Source: Ottowia sp. oral taxon 894 (GTDB taxonomy: Bacteria > Pseudomonadota > Gammaproteobacteria > Burkholderiales > Burkholderiaceae_C). Taken from it: 64,000 nt of DNA. Under the pieces are notes generated by a model. The model was not told the origin of the DNA. It saw only the letters and a list, made by a program, of their open reading frames with translations, and did not search any database. Where the stretch lies: positions 434,001 through 498,000 of the forward strand of contig NZ_CP012073.1 in assembly GCF_001262075.1 (NCBI RefSeq). The letters are read 5' to 3'. Shown here piece by piece: positions 57,816 through 64,000 of the stretch (positions are counted from its first letter, which is position 1; each line of letters starts with the position of its first letter). The translations under genes and the position numbers were made by a program.

Positions 57816-58925
57816 GTGAAAGATTCGCAAATTTTATCGACCCTCACAGGCCGCCAGCGCAGCGCGCGCGCCGTGGCTGCTGCGGCGGCGCGCGCCGAGA
57901 CGCCGCTGGTGTTTGACGTTTGCCGCGCGGGCGTGGTGCTGCGCGCCGTGCTGGGGGTGCAGGCGGCGCAGGCGGCGGCGCTGCTGTTCATGCCGGGCGG
58001 CGCGCTGGAGTGGCTGCTGCGCCTGGCTTTTGTCACGGGCGGCACGCTGCCGGCCACGCTGCTGTGGCTGGTGGCCGGGTGCAGTTTGAAAAAACCGCTG
58101 GCGCGCCTGCCCGTGCAGGCGCAAATGGCGGCGGGCGTGGCGCTGGGCGCGCTGGCAGGGCTGGCGGCCTGCGCCATTCTCATGGCGCTGACGGTCGATG
58201 TGCGCGCCGCGCCGCCCTGGCTGGCCAGCGCCGTGGCCGGGGCGCTGCTGGCGGCCGTGCTGACGGCGGCGCTGATGTGGCGCGTGCGCGGCCGCGCGCC
58301 TGCGGCCACCACGGCGCGGCTGGCGGAGCTGCAATCGCGCATTCGCCCGCACTTTCTGTTCAACACGCTCAACACCGCCATCGCCCTGGTGCGCGGCGAG
58401 CCTGAAAAGGCCGAGCGCGTGCTGGAAGACTTGGCGGACTTGTTCCGCCACGCTCTTGCCGAGCAGGGCGACAGCGCCACGCTGGCGCAGGAAATCGAGC
58501 TGGCGCGGCGCTATCTGGACATTGAGCAGATCCGCTTTGGCGAGCGCCTGCGTGTGCAGTGGTCGCTGGATGCGCGCACGCTGACCGCACGCCTGCCGCC
58601 GCTGATCTTGCAGCCGCTGGTGGAAAACGCCGTCAAGCACGGCGTGGAGCCTAGCCCCAGCGGCGCGCAGCTGCGCGTTTCCACGCGCCTTCGCGGCCAG
58701 GTCGCCGTGATCAAGGTCACCAACACCGTGCCTGCCGGCCAGGGCCGCAAGGGCCACGGCATCGCCCTGGGCAATGTGCGAGACCGCCTCAAGCTGCTGC
58801 ACGACATGGAGGGCAGCTTCAAAACCGCCCTCATCGGCGATCTCTACCAGGCCCGTCTGGAAGTGCCCATGACCGCCGCGCAAATCCGCGCCGCACAGGC
58901 CGCGTCTTCTTCCCGTCATCACTGA
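57816..58925 (+). CDS. LytS/AlgZ-type sensor histidine kinase
   Basis: 369 residues. Four hydrophobic segments lie between about residues 38 and 155. LAELQSRIRPHFLFNTLNTAIALVRGEPEKAERVLEDLADLFRHAL is the His_kinase (PF06580-type) box with its phosphorylatable His followed by FLFN. ILQPLVENAVKHGVEP is the N box; the ATP lid GHGIALGNVRDRLKLL follows. It begins with GTG. The response regulator gene follows after 23 bases. The pair corresponds to AlgZ(FimS)-AlgR, which control exopolysaccharide and pili in Pseudomonas; the local target is unknown. Confidence 0.88.
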   Translation: MKDSQILSTLTGRQRSARAVAAAAARAETPLVFDVCRAGVVLRAVLGVQAAQAAALLFMPGGALEWLLRLAFVTGGTLPATLLWLVAGCSLKKPLARLPVQAQMAAGVALGALAGLAACAILMALTVDVRAAPPWLASAVAGALLAAVLTAALMWRVRGRAPAATTARLAELQSRIRPHFLFNTLNTAIALVRGEPEKAERVLEDLADLFRHALAEQGDSATLAQEIELARRYLDIEQIRFGERLRVQWSLDARTLTARLPPLILQPLVENAVKHGVEPSPSGAQLRVSTRLRGQVAVIKVTNTVPAGQGRKGHGIALGNVRDRLKLLHDMEGSFKTALIGDLYQARLEVPMTAAQIRAAQAASSSRHH

Positions 58926-58948
58926 AAAAGCCACCGCCGACACCTGCC

Positions 58949-59791
58949 ATGAACAAAACCGCCCAGCCCAAAGCCGGCAAGCCCGAAGCCGCCAAGCCAA
59001 AAGCTGGCAAGCCCGAAAACGGCGAGCCAGAAACCGGACAGTCCGAAAAGCCCCTGCAAGTTCTCGTTGTGGATGACGAACCCTTGGCGCGCTCGCGCAT
59101 GCGCAGCCTGCTGGGCGACTGCCGCAACCCCCGCGCCGAATTGGCCGCCGAAGCCGCCAACACGCCTGATGCGATGGATTTGCTGGTGCGCCAGCGCTTT
59201 GACGCGGCCCTGATCGACATTCACATGCCCGGCGCCAACGGCATGCAGCTGGCCCGCCAGCTCAATGCCTTGCCCGCGCCGCCGCCCTTCATCTTCGTCA
59301 CCGCCTACGCCGAGCACGCGCTTGACGCCTTCGAGCTTGACGCCGTGGATTACCTCACCAAACCCGTGCGCTGCGATCGCCTGGAGGCTGCCTTGCAAAA
59401 GGCCGTGCGCGCCCGCCTGGCGCGCGCCGCCCAGGGCGACGCGCTGGACGGGCAATGGGTGCTCATTTCCGAGCGGGGCCGCGCCCAGCGCATACCGCTG
59501 GCCGAAGTGCTTTATTTCAAGGCGGAGCAGAAATACGTCACCGTCCGCACCGTCGCCGCCAGCTATGTGCTGAACGACAGCCTCAACCAGATTGAAGCCA
59601 AGTACCCGGGGCGCTTTCTGCGCATAAACCGCAACGCTCTCGTGCTGCCCGCCGCCATGCGCGCCATCGTGCGCCAGCGCGACTTCATCGACGGCGAAAG
59701 CTGGGCCGTGCGCCTGGCTGGCGTGGATGAGCTTCTGACCATCTCCCGCCGCCAGGTCAGCGCCGTGCGCCAGGCGCTGGGGCAGGAGTGA
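58949..59791 (+). CDS. LytTR response regulator, AlgR-like
   Basis: 280 residues. An unusual N-terminal extension of about 34 residues (NKTAQPKAGKPEAAKPKAG, made of Lys-Pro-Gly repeats) precedes the receiver domain: VLVVDDEPLARSRMRSLL, phosphoacceptor Asp90 in ALIDIHMPG, FVTAYAEHALDAFELDAVDYLTKPV. The LytTR DNA-binding domain follows (IPLAEVLYFKAEQKYVTVRT, GRFLRINRNALV). It is the output partner of the kinase upstream. The hemC gene that often follows algR is not here; repeats follow instead. Confidence 0.9.
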   Translation: MNKTAQPKAGKPEAAKPKAGKPENGEPETGQSEKPLQVLVVDDEPLARSRMRSLLGDCRNPRAELAAEAANTPDAMDLLVRQRFDAALIDIHMPGANGMQLARQLNALPAPPPFIFVTAYAEHALDAFELDAVDYLTKPVRCDRLEAALQKAVRARLARAAQGDALDGQWVLISERGRAQRIPLAEVLYFKAEQKYVTVRTVAASYVLNDSLNQIEAKYPGRFLRINRNALVLPAAMRAIVRQRDFIDGESWAVRLAGVDELLTISRRQVSAVRQALGQE

Positions 59792-59810
59792 ATGGCGGGT
59801 GAAGGCATCA

Positions 59811-59978
59811 GAGCCTGCCCGGTGCCTGCCCGTGGGCGCGAAAAGCGTGAACTGGGGCGCTCCAGGGCCTTGCAAGCGCCACGCCGGGCCGCCTCTGCGG
59901 CCCGCGTGCGGTCTGCCGCCTTGCAGCCCGGCCCGATCCGTTCTTTTGCTCCTTGCGCTCAGGCTCTGAACAGGTTCC
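59811..59978. repeat. Long-stem inverted repeat, family B copy 3
   Basis: GAGCCTGCCCGGTGCCTGCCC and GGGCGCGAAAAGCGTGAAC on the left; CCGATCCGTTCTTTTGCTCC and GGCTCTGAACAGGTTCC on the right. The centre carries an extra 50 bases that themselves pair (GGCCGCC-TCTG-GGCCCGC). A minus-oriented family A copy starts 11 bases later. Confidence 0.7.
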
Positions 59979-59989
59979 TAGAAACAGGT

Positions 59990-60081
59990 CAATTTAGCTC
60001 CTTTATTAATAGCATTACGTCCTAGTAGAAACTGCGCGGAACGGTATTTCAACCCCCTTGAATTTGCTCCTGTTTTCAATG
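59990..60081 (-). repeat. 90-bp interspersed repeat, family A copy 20
   Basis: Minus-oriented: TTTAGCTCCTTTATTAATAGC, ATTACGTCCTAGTAGAAACTG, far arm GAATTTGCTCCTGTTTTCAA. Close to consensus. Confidence 0.92.
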
Positions 60082-60291
60082 CTTTCCGGCGTCTTTGGCA
60101 GCCCGTCAGCAGGCTGGGGCAGACTGCATGCGGGCGATGGAGCACCGCGTTTACCCTCTGGTCATGCATCTCTTGCAATAGTAGGATTCACTCCTCTGGG
60201 CCGCGCTGCATCCGGAAGTAGCGCTTCTGGCTGAATGCAGCGGCCCAGCGGTTTTCGACTTCCTCTCAACCCAGGTCACAGGCAGTATCAA

Positions 60292-60585
60292 ATGGCCGTC
60301 TCCGTACGCATGAATCCGGAGCTCGAGAAAGAGCTTGAACTCGCCGCCCAGAGCAAGGGCATTACCAAATCGCAATTCATCATTGACGCCGTGGAGCACG
60401 CGCTGGGGCGCAAAGACCCCTATCAGCTGCTGCTGCAAGTGCGCGCCGAAATGAACCAGGCCCTGCAAGGCGAGGCCATGAACGAAGCCCACGGCGCCAC
60501 GGCGGCCTCCCCTTACGACACAGGCCGCACCCGCGCCGCCCTGATTGCCAAGCTGAGGGCCAAACATGGCCTCGGCACTGATTGA
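60292..60585 (+). CDS. Ribbon-helix-helix antitoxin-like protein
   Basis: 97 residues. VSVRMNPELEKELELAAQSKGITKSQFIIDAVEHAL is a typical MetJ/Arc/CopG DNA-binding region (strand-helix-helix), usual for VapB or CopG antitoxins. The C-terminal 50 residues (YDTGRTRAALIAKLRAK) would wrap the toxin. Its end overlaps the toxin gene by 20 bases, so translation is coupled. The upstream frame is open, but MAVSVRM is the expected start. Antitoxins of this type usually repress their own operon. Confidence 0.85.
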   Translation: MAVSVRMNPELEKELELAAQSKGITKSQFIIDAVEHALGRKDPYQLLLQVRAEMNQALQGEAMNEAHGATAASPYDTGRTRAALIAKLRAKHGLGTD

Positions 60586-61012
60586 CGCCAGCGCCCTGGC
60601 GGCGCTGTTCGGGCGCAACCCGATCCAGACACAGAAGTACGACGAGCTGCTGGCGCTGGCTTCGCTGGAACACTGGGCGCTGGCCACCACATGGCCCTGC
60701 GTTGCCAAAGCCTGCGCCCTCATTGCGCCGCCCGGCCGCTTCGCCCTTCTGAACTGGCTGGGCAAGGAAGCCATCTTCATCTTCCCCTTTGAGCAGACGG
60801 CCCTGCTGGACTTCTCTGCGCTGATGATGCGCCACACCCATCCCCCGAAAGACGAAGCGGGCCAAAAAGGCGGAGAAAGCGAAATGGACCTGGCCGAAGC
60901 CTCGCTCTACCGCCTGGCCGTGGAAACGGGCGTGACCCGCATCATGACGCTGGACGGCCTTGACTTCGCCCGCTACCGCCTGCCGGACGGGCGGCAGTTT
61001 GAAATTCTCTGA
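60566..61012 (+). CDS. PIN-domain toxin (VapC-like)
   Basis: 148 residues. ALIDASALAALFGRN carries the first Asp of the PIN nuclease site, and EMDLAEASLYRLAVETGVTRIMTLDGLDFARYRLPDGRQFEIL supplies the later acidic residues and the typical ending. VapC toxins cleave RNA, often tRNA. The conserved glutamate expected after the first helix (TTWPVxxE) is a lysine here: TTWPCVAKAC. A GAA to AAA change would explain it. The toxin may therefore be weakened or dead. An inserted loop near residue 95 (KDEAGQKGGES) is unusual. Confidence 0.85.
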   Translation: MASALIDASALAALFGRNPIQTQKYDELLALASLEHWALATTWPCVAKACALIAPPGRFALLNWLGKEAIFIFPFEQTALLDFSALMMRHTHPPKDEAGQKGGESEMDLAEASLYRLAVETGVTRIMTLDGLDFARYRLPDGRQFEIL

Positions 61013-61026
61013 GGCCTGCCGCCGGC

Positions 61027-61839
61027 ATGACTGCCCCTGCCCTGTCGCCGCAAGACCTGCAAGCCATCGCCAGCGCCGCCCCCCAGTGGCGCGACGGCAA
61101 TGTGGCGGTGGTGCAAACGCCCCATGCGGGCCGCGTGGTCGTCAAAAGCATGCGCGCGCCACGGCATCCGGCCCGCTACCGGCTGCTGGGCGCGCTGGCC
61201 GGGCTGCTGGGCGCGCCCTACCTCAAAACCGCGCCGCTGCTGGGCGGCGCGGCCGGGCAGGCGCTGGAAGTGCGCCGCCTGCGCGCCCTGCATGCCGCAG
61301 GCGTGCGCGTGCCGCAGGTGCTGCACGTGGCGCCAGACCACTTCGTCATGCAATGGCTAGGCCCGGGCGACCTGGCCGCCGCCTTGCGCCAGCGCCACCC
61401 GCAAGCGGCCGCGCTGTGGCGCGAAGGCGGCGAAGCGCTCACACGCATTCACTGCGCGGGCCAATGCCTCAGCCAGGCTTTTGCCCGCAACATGATCGTG
61501 AGCGAAACAGGCGCGCTGGCCGGAATGATCGACTTCGAAGACGACCCCCTGCAAGTCATGCCCCTGGCCGACGCGCAAGCGCGCAACTGGCTGGACTACC
61601 TGCACAGCACCCTGTGGCTGGCCCCCCTGCCCCAGGCCGAGGCGGACGCCTGCCTGGACGCCTGGATGCAGGCTGCGCCCGCCGCCACGCGCGCCCGCTT
61701 CACCCACGCCTGCCAGCGCCTGGCCTGGCTGCGCGCGCTGCCCACGCATCGCCGCTGGGGGCGCGACACCGTCTCACTGCAAGCCGCCGCCGCCGCCGCC
61801 CACCGCTTTCTGGGCAGGCATTCGGCGCCATCCGCATAA
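61027..61839 (+). CDS. Kinase-fold protein (aminoglycoside phosphotransferase-like)
   Basis: 270 residues. VVVKSMRAPRHPARYR holds the likely ATP-binding Lys40, LEVRRLRALHAAGVRVPQVLHVAPDHFVMQWLGPGDLA the hinge region, and AGMIDFEDDP the metal-binding Asp. The catalytic loop reads SQAFARNMIV, so the usual catalytic Asp (HxDxxxxN) is a Gln while the Asn is kept. It may be an altered or pseudo-kinase, or the loop has been rearranged. LPS-core or small-molecule kinases share this fold. It overlaps nothing and precedes the DUF167 gene by 21 bases. Confidence 0.7.
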   Translation: MTAPALSPQDLQAIASAAPQWRDGNVAVVQTPHAGRVVVKSMRAPRHPARYRLLGALAGLLGAPYLKTAPLLGGAAGQALEVRRLRALHAAGVRVPQVLHVAPDHFVMQWLGPGDLAAALRQRHPQAAALWREGGEALTRIHCAGQCLSQAFARNMIVSETGALAGMIDFEDDPLQVMPLADAQARNWLDYLHSTLWLAPLPQAEADACLDAWMQAAPAATRARFTHACQRLAWLRALPTHRRWGRDTVSLQAAAAAAHRFLGRHSAPSA

Positions 61840-61860
61840 AACGCGCCCGGCCTGCCCGCC

Positions 61861-62160
61861 ATGAGCGCCATGCTTTTCAAACTGCCCATCCACGCCACCC
61901 CCGGCGCCCGGCGCACCGAGGCGGCAGGCGCCCACGGCGCGGCCCTGCGCGTGCGCCTGGCCGCCCCGCCCGTGGACGGCAAGGCCAACGCCGCGCTCAT
62001 CGACTGGGCTGCCCGCGCCTTCGGCGTACCCAAGGCCAGCGTGCAACTGCTGCACGGCGCGGCGGGCCGGCAAAAAACCCTGGGCATCACCCTGGCAGAC
62101 GAAAAAGCCCTGCAAGCCGCGCAGGCGCTGGTAGCGGCCTGGATGAAGCCAGACGCCTGA
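61861..62160 (+). CDS. DUF167 (YggU) family protein
   Basis: 99 residues, the usual size. KLPIHATPGARRTEAAGAHGAALRVRLAAPPVDGKANAALIDWAARAFGVPKASVQLLHGAAGRQKTLGI is the whole DUF167 pattern (VxPxAxxxxVxG...LKVRLxAPPVDGKANxxLxxxLAxxLxVPKxxVxLxxGxxxRxKxxxI). Function unknown in the family. Likely co-transcribed with the kinase-like gene. Confidence 0.9.
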   Translation: MSAMLFKLPIHATPGARRTEAAGAHGAALRVRLAAPPVDGKANAALIDWAARAFGVPKASVQLLHGAAGRQKTLGITLADEKALQAAQALVAAWMKPDA

Positions 62161-62287
62161 AAGCCTGCCGCCCCACCTTCCCGCAGGCAAAACCCAAAGC
62201 GCCGGCCCTCAGCCTGCGCGCTGGATGAAATGCCAGCCCGCCTTCCAGCCGCCAGATCGCATGGCCTGAACGCATGACTTGGGGAGC

Positions 62288-62377
62288 CTCAAAAACAGAA
62301 GCAGATTCAAGGGGCCAAAAATGCCATCCCGCGCAGATTCCACTAGGACATCATGCTATTGATTTAGAAGCAAATCA
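62288..62377 (+). repeat. 90-bp interspersed repeat, family A copy 21
   Basis: Plus-oriented: CTCAAAAACAGAAGCAGATTC, core CCACTAGGACATCATGCTAT, TGATTTAGAAGCAAATC. It lies between the DUF167 gene and the convergent NHL lipoprotein gene. Confidence 0.92.
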
Positions 62378-62584
62378 ACGCGCTTGTCACGGCTGGCCCG
62401 CCCGCTTTTGCGCCGCTCTTGTCCCTTCACTGCCCGCGCCCTGCCCCGCTTTGCCCGTCGGTCAAAACCAAACGGCAACGCTGATTCCGCCCAAGCGCGG
62501 CCTCTGGCACAGATGGCCTTGCGGCCCCTCCAGCCGCTTGCGCCGGAGCGGGCGGTTGGAGGAGCAGGCGCGCACCCCGGCGAA

Positions 62585-63892
62585 TCAGCGGAAATCGCGG
62601 GCGATCAAAACGCCTTGCTCCAGCACGATGTAGAGATTGCCGTCCACGCCGTATTTCAGGTGCTGCACGGGCGGCAGACGGAATTTTTCCGGATGCTCCA
62701 GAAAATCCTGCGGCGTGGCAGGAGCCTGCTCACCCGTCAATTGAGTGGCCACGCCCTGGCTGGAGACGCGATACAGAGTGCTGGGGCCGCCTGTCACCGT
62801 GTGGGTCGCCAGCACAATGCCATCGCCAACCACCGTAAAGGCATCCACTGTTCGCAGTCTGGGAGAAAGCTCGCCCACTTCATTCGGCCTCAGTCTGAAA
62901 TCAATTTTCGAACCATCCGAAAGCCGGTGCCATACATAACTTGAGCCACTGACTATTTCCTCCAGCGCATGAATATGGCCCTGGCGGTCGGCATCCAGCG
63001 CCCGGATATTTTTCCTGTAGCCGTCCAGCGTTTTGACTTCGCCGTTGCTGCTGATGGTGCGAATGCGCGTGTCATCGCCGCCGTCAATCACGTAAAGCAG
63101 GCCGGAAGCATCCGCTTCCAAATCATGCGGCGCCTGAAACTGCGCCATTTTGCCGCGCCCATCCACAAAGGAATCGGGCCTCTTGCCCGGCATGCCTGCC
63201 AGCAGGTTGTTTTCGCCCGCTGCATTTTCTTCATATTTGAAAATGCCCGGAACGAAATAATTCCATGCACCGGCCTTGTCATACCAGTCTGATATTTCGC
63301 TATTTGGCCCATAGTTATAGATGATTCGTGTGGCCGCATAGCCTGCCACGTAAAACGCGCCGCTTTTTTCATCGCGATGGAAACCGCCGGGATACCTTGC
63401 CATGGCGCGCTGCCGGGCTGGTGAATCCGGGTTATACAAAGAAAGCGCCGTTTCCACCTTTCCCTTGCTCAGTTTCCTGATTTTCGGCGCCACCTGCCGC
63501 GCTTCCTGATCGGGCGTCATGGCGGCTGGCACAGGCGTGGAGAAATAGCGCCTCTCTGGGCAGGCGCCGCCTGTTTCCGTCAGGTAAATCGCGTCCTTGT
63601 AAACAACAACGCGCTCCAGATAGGAAAACCGCGCTTCGCTGGCCGGGCCGTCTGTGGACTGGCAATGCTTCAAATCAGCCTGCGCCACGCCCGCCAGCAG
63701 CTCGAATTTGAATTGGGCATTTGGCTGTGGCGTAGGCGTGGGTGTCGGAGTAGGCGTAGGAGTAGGCGTAGGAGTTGGCGTCGGCGTGGGTGTTTCAGGC
63801 CCCGAATCGCTGCCGCCGCAGCCCGCCGCCAGGCAGGCGGCCAGCACAGCCGCCATCAGGGCGCTGACAGAATGCAATGTTTTAGTAGCCAT
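62585..63892 (-). CDS. NHL-repeat-like lipoprotein, unknown
   Basis: 435 residues. A signal sequence ends in a lipobox LAAG-Cys (LAACLAAGCGG, Cys at about 25), so a lipoprotein is likely. A Pro-Thr linker of about 11 TP units follows, then a region to the end with NHL or beta-propeller-like blades: APHDLEADASGLLYVIDGGDDTRIRTISSNGEVKTL, VDGNLYIVLEQGVLIARDFR. LACs and sugar-binding motifs are absent. The composition suggests a cell-surface sensor or binding protein, but no family is certain. The start was set at MATKTLHSV just before the signal helix. The following gene at the window edge ends identically. Confidence 0.75.
   Translation of the reverse strand: MATKTLHSVSALMAAVLAACLAAGCGGSDSGPETPTPTPTPTPTPTPTPTPTPTPQPNAQFKFELLAGVAQADLKHCQSTDGPASEARFSYLERVVVYKDAIYLTETGGACPERRYFSTPVPAAMTPDQEARQVAPKIRKLSKGKVETALSLYNPDSPARQRAMARYPGGFHRDEKSGAFYVAGYAATRIIYNYGPNSEISDWYDKAGAWNYFVPGIFKYEENAAGENNLLAGMPGKRPDSFVDGRGKMAQFQAPHDLEADASGLLYVIDGGDDTRIRTISSNGEVKTLDGYRKNIRALDADRQGHIHALEEIVSGSSYVWHRLSDGSKIDFRLRPNEVGELSPRLRTVDAFTVVGDGIVLATHTVTGGPSTLYRVSSQGVATQLTGEQAPATPQDFLEHPEKFRLPPVQHLKYGVDGNLYIVLEQGVLIARDFR
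63727..63796. repeat. Pro-Thr codon repeat in lipoprotein linker
   Basis: About 11 hexamers of the type GGCGTA or GGAGTA encode TP units on the minus strand. Six-base units vary at the third position, so slippage would add or remove whole TP pairs without a frameshift. Confidence 0.85.
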
Positions 63893-63976
63893 AAATTTCA
63901 ACCTCCACAAAAATATGAAAAAACAAATGCCCGGAATTCAAGGCGTATTGCACGCAAAGAATGCCGGGCTGCTGGA

Positions 63977-64000
63977 TCAGCGGAAATCGCGGGCGATCAA
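63977..64000 (-). CDS. C-terminal end of a second NHL lipoprotein (partial)
   Basis: The last bases of the window read, on the minus strand, LIARDFR then stop, identical over 24 bases to the end of the lipoprotein gene at 62585. The rest lies outside the window. This points to a tandem duplication of the gene. Confidence 0.6.
   Translation of the reverse strand: MIARDFR

Noticed and set aside
63727-63796. Short repeats that could suggest a CRISPR array
   Set aside because: They are contiguous hexamers encoding a Pro-Thr linker, with no spacers. No CRISPR-like repeat-spacer pattern exists anywhere in the window.

Overview
This window looks like the chromosome of a high-GC betaproteobacterium, most likely order Burkholderiales and probably family Comamonadaceae. 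The evidence is a phasin gene, a DUF2157 plus DUF4401/GDYXXLXY membrane pair, a LytS/AlgZ-AlgR-type regulator pair next to argH, a zapA locus followed by a likely 6S RNA, and strongly GC-rich codon use. No plasmid or phage backbone, origin or CRISPR array is visible. Most of the window is core metabolism in short operons.

Layout. 1-1.7 kb: thiS, tRNA-Lys and tcdA. 1.7-6.4 kb: a decayed island holding a degenerate IS30-family element, an SDR gene truncated by it, fragments of an ABC importer and a frameshifted NERD-domain gene. 6.4-8.7 kb: a secreted-toxin-like protein with a small membrane-anchored partner (candidate effector/immunity pair), then an internally deleted copy of the IS30 element. 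8.7-24 kb: ilvD, tRNA-Gly, ppa, a DUF2868 protein, accA, murB, yajQ, a retropepsin-like protease, two membrane/redox-type hypothetical loci, a molybdopterin-domain protein with a deacetylase-like protein, and a DUF2062 protein. 24-33 kb: phasin, gor, yceF-type maf, an RsmI-like methyltransferase, a MoeB/ThiF protein, fabA-fabB and a Gly-Gly-Cys tRNA cluster. 33-46 kb: a beta-propeller-like membrane protein, phoH, glyA, and two TonB-dependent siderophore receptors, one of them frameshifted. 46-64 kb: etfBA, zapB-like/zapA/6S RNA, cobD, thiO, icd, rodA, argH with a LytTR two-component system, a VapBC-like pair, a kinase-like protein, a DUF167 protein and the start of a tandem NHL-lipoprotein family.

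The most striking feature is not a gene. About 21 copies of an oriented, non-palindromic repeat of about 90 bp lie between genes throughout the window, roughly one per 3 kb. The core reads CACTAGGACATCATGCTAT and both arms carry AGGAGCGAA. A second family of 115-170 bp long-stem inverted repeats sits just beside three minus-oriented copies. One copy of the first family (48668-48757) has its core inverted relative to its arms. These repeats mostly sit just after stop codons or between converging genes, and none breaks an intact gene.

How the genes work together: ilvD, accA, fabA-fabB and etfAB serve branched-chain amino acid and fatty acid metabolism; glyA, icd, argH, gor and ppa are central housekeeping; murB, rodA and zapA/zapB-like serve envelope growth and division; the two receptors serve iron uptake. 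All product names rest on reading translated motifs by eye; no database search was run.
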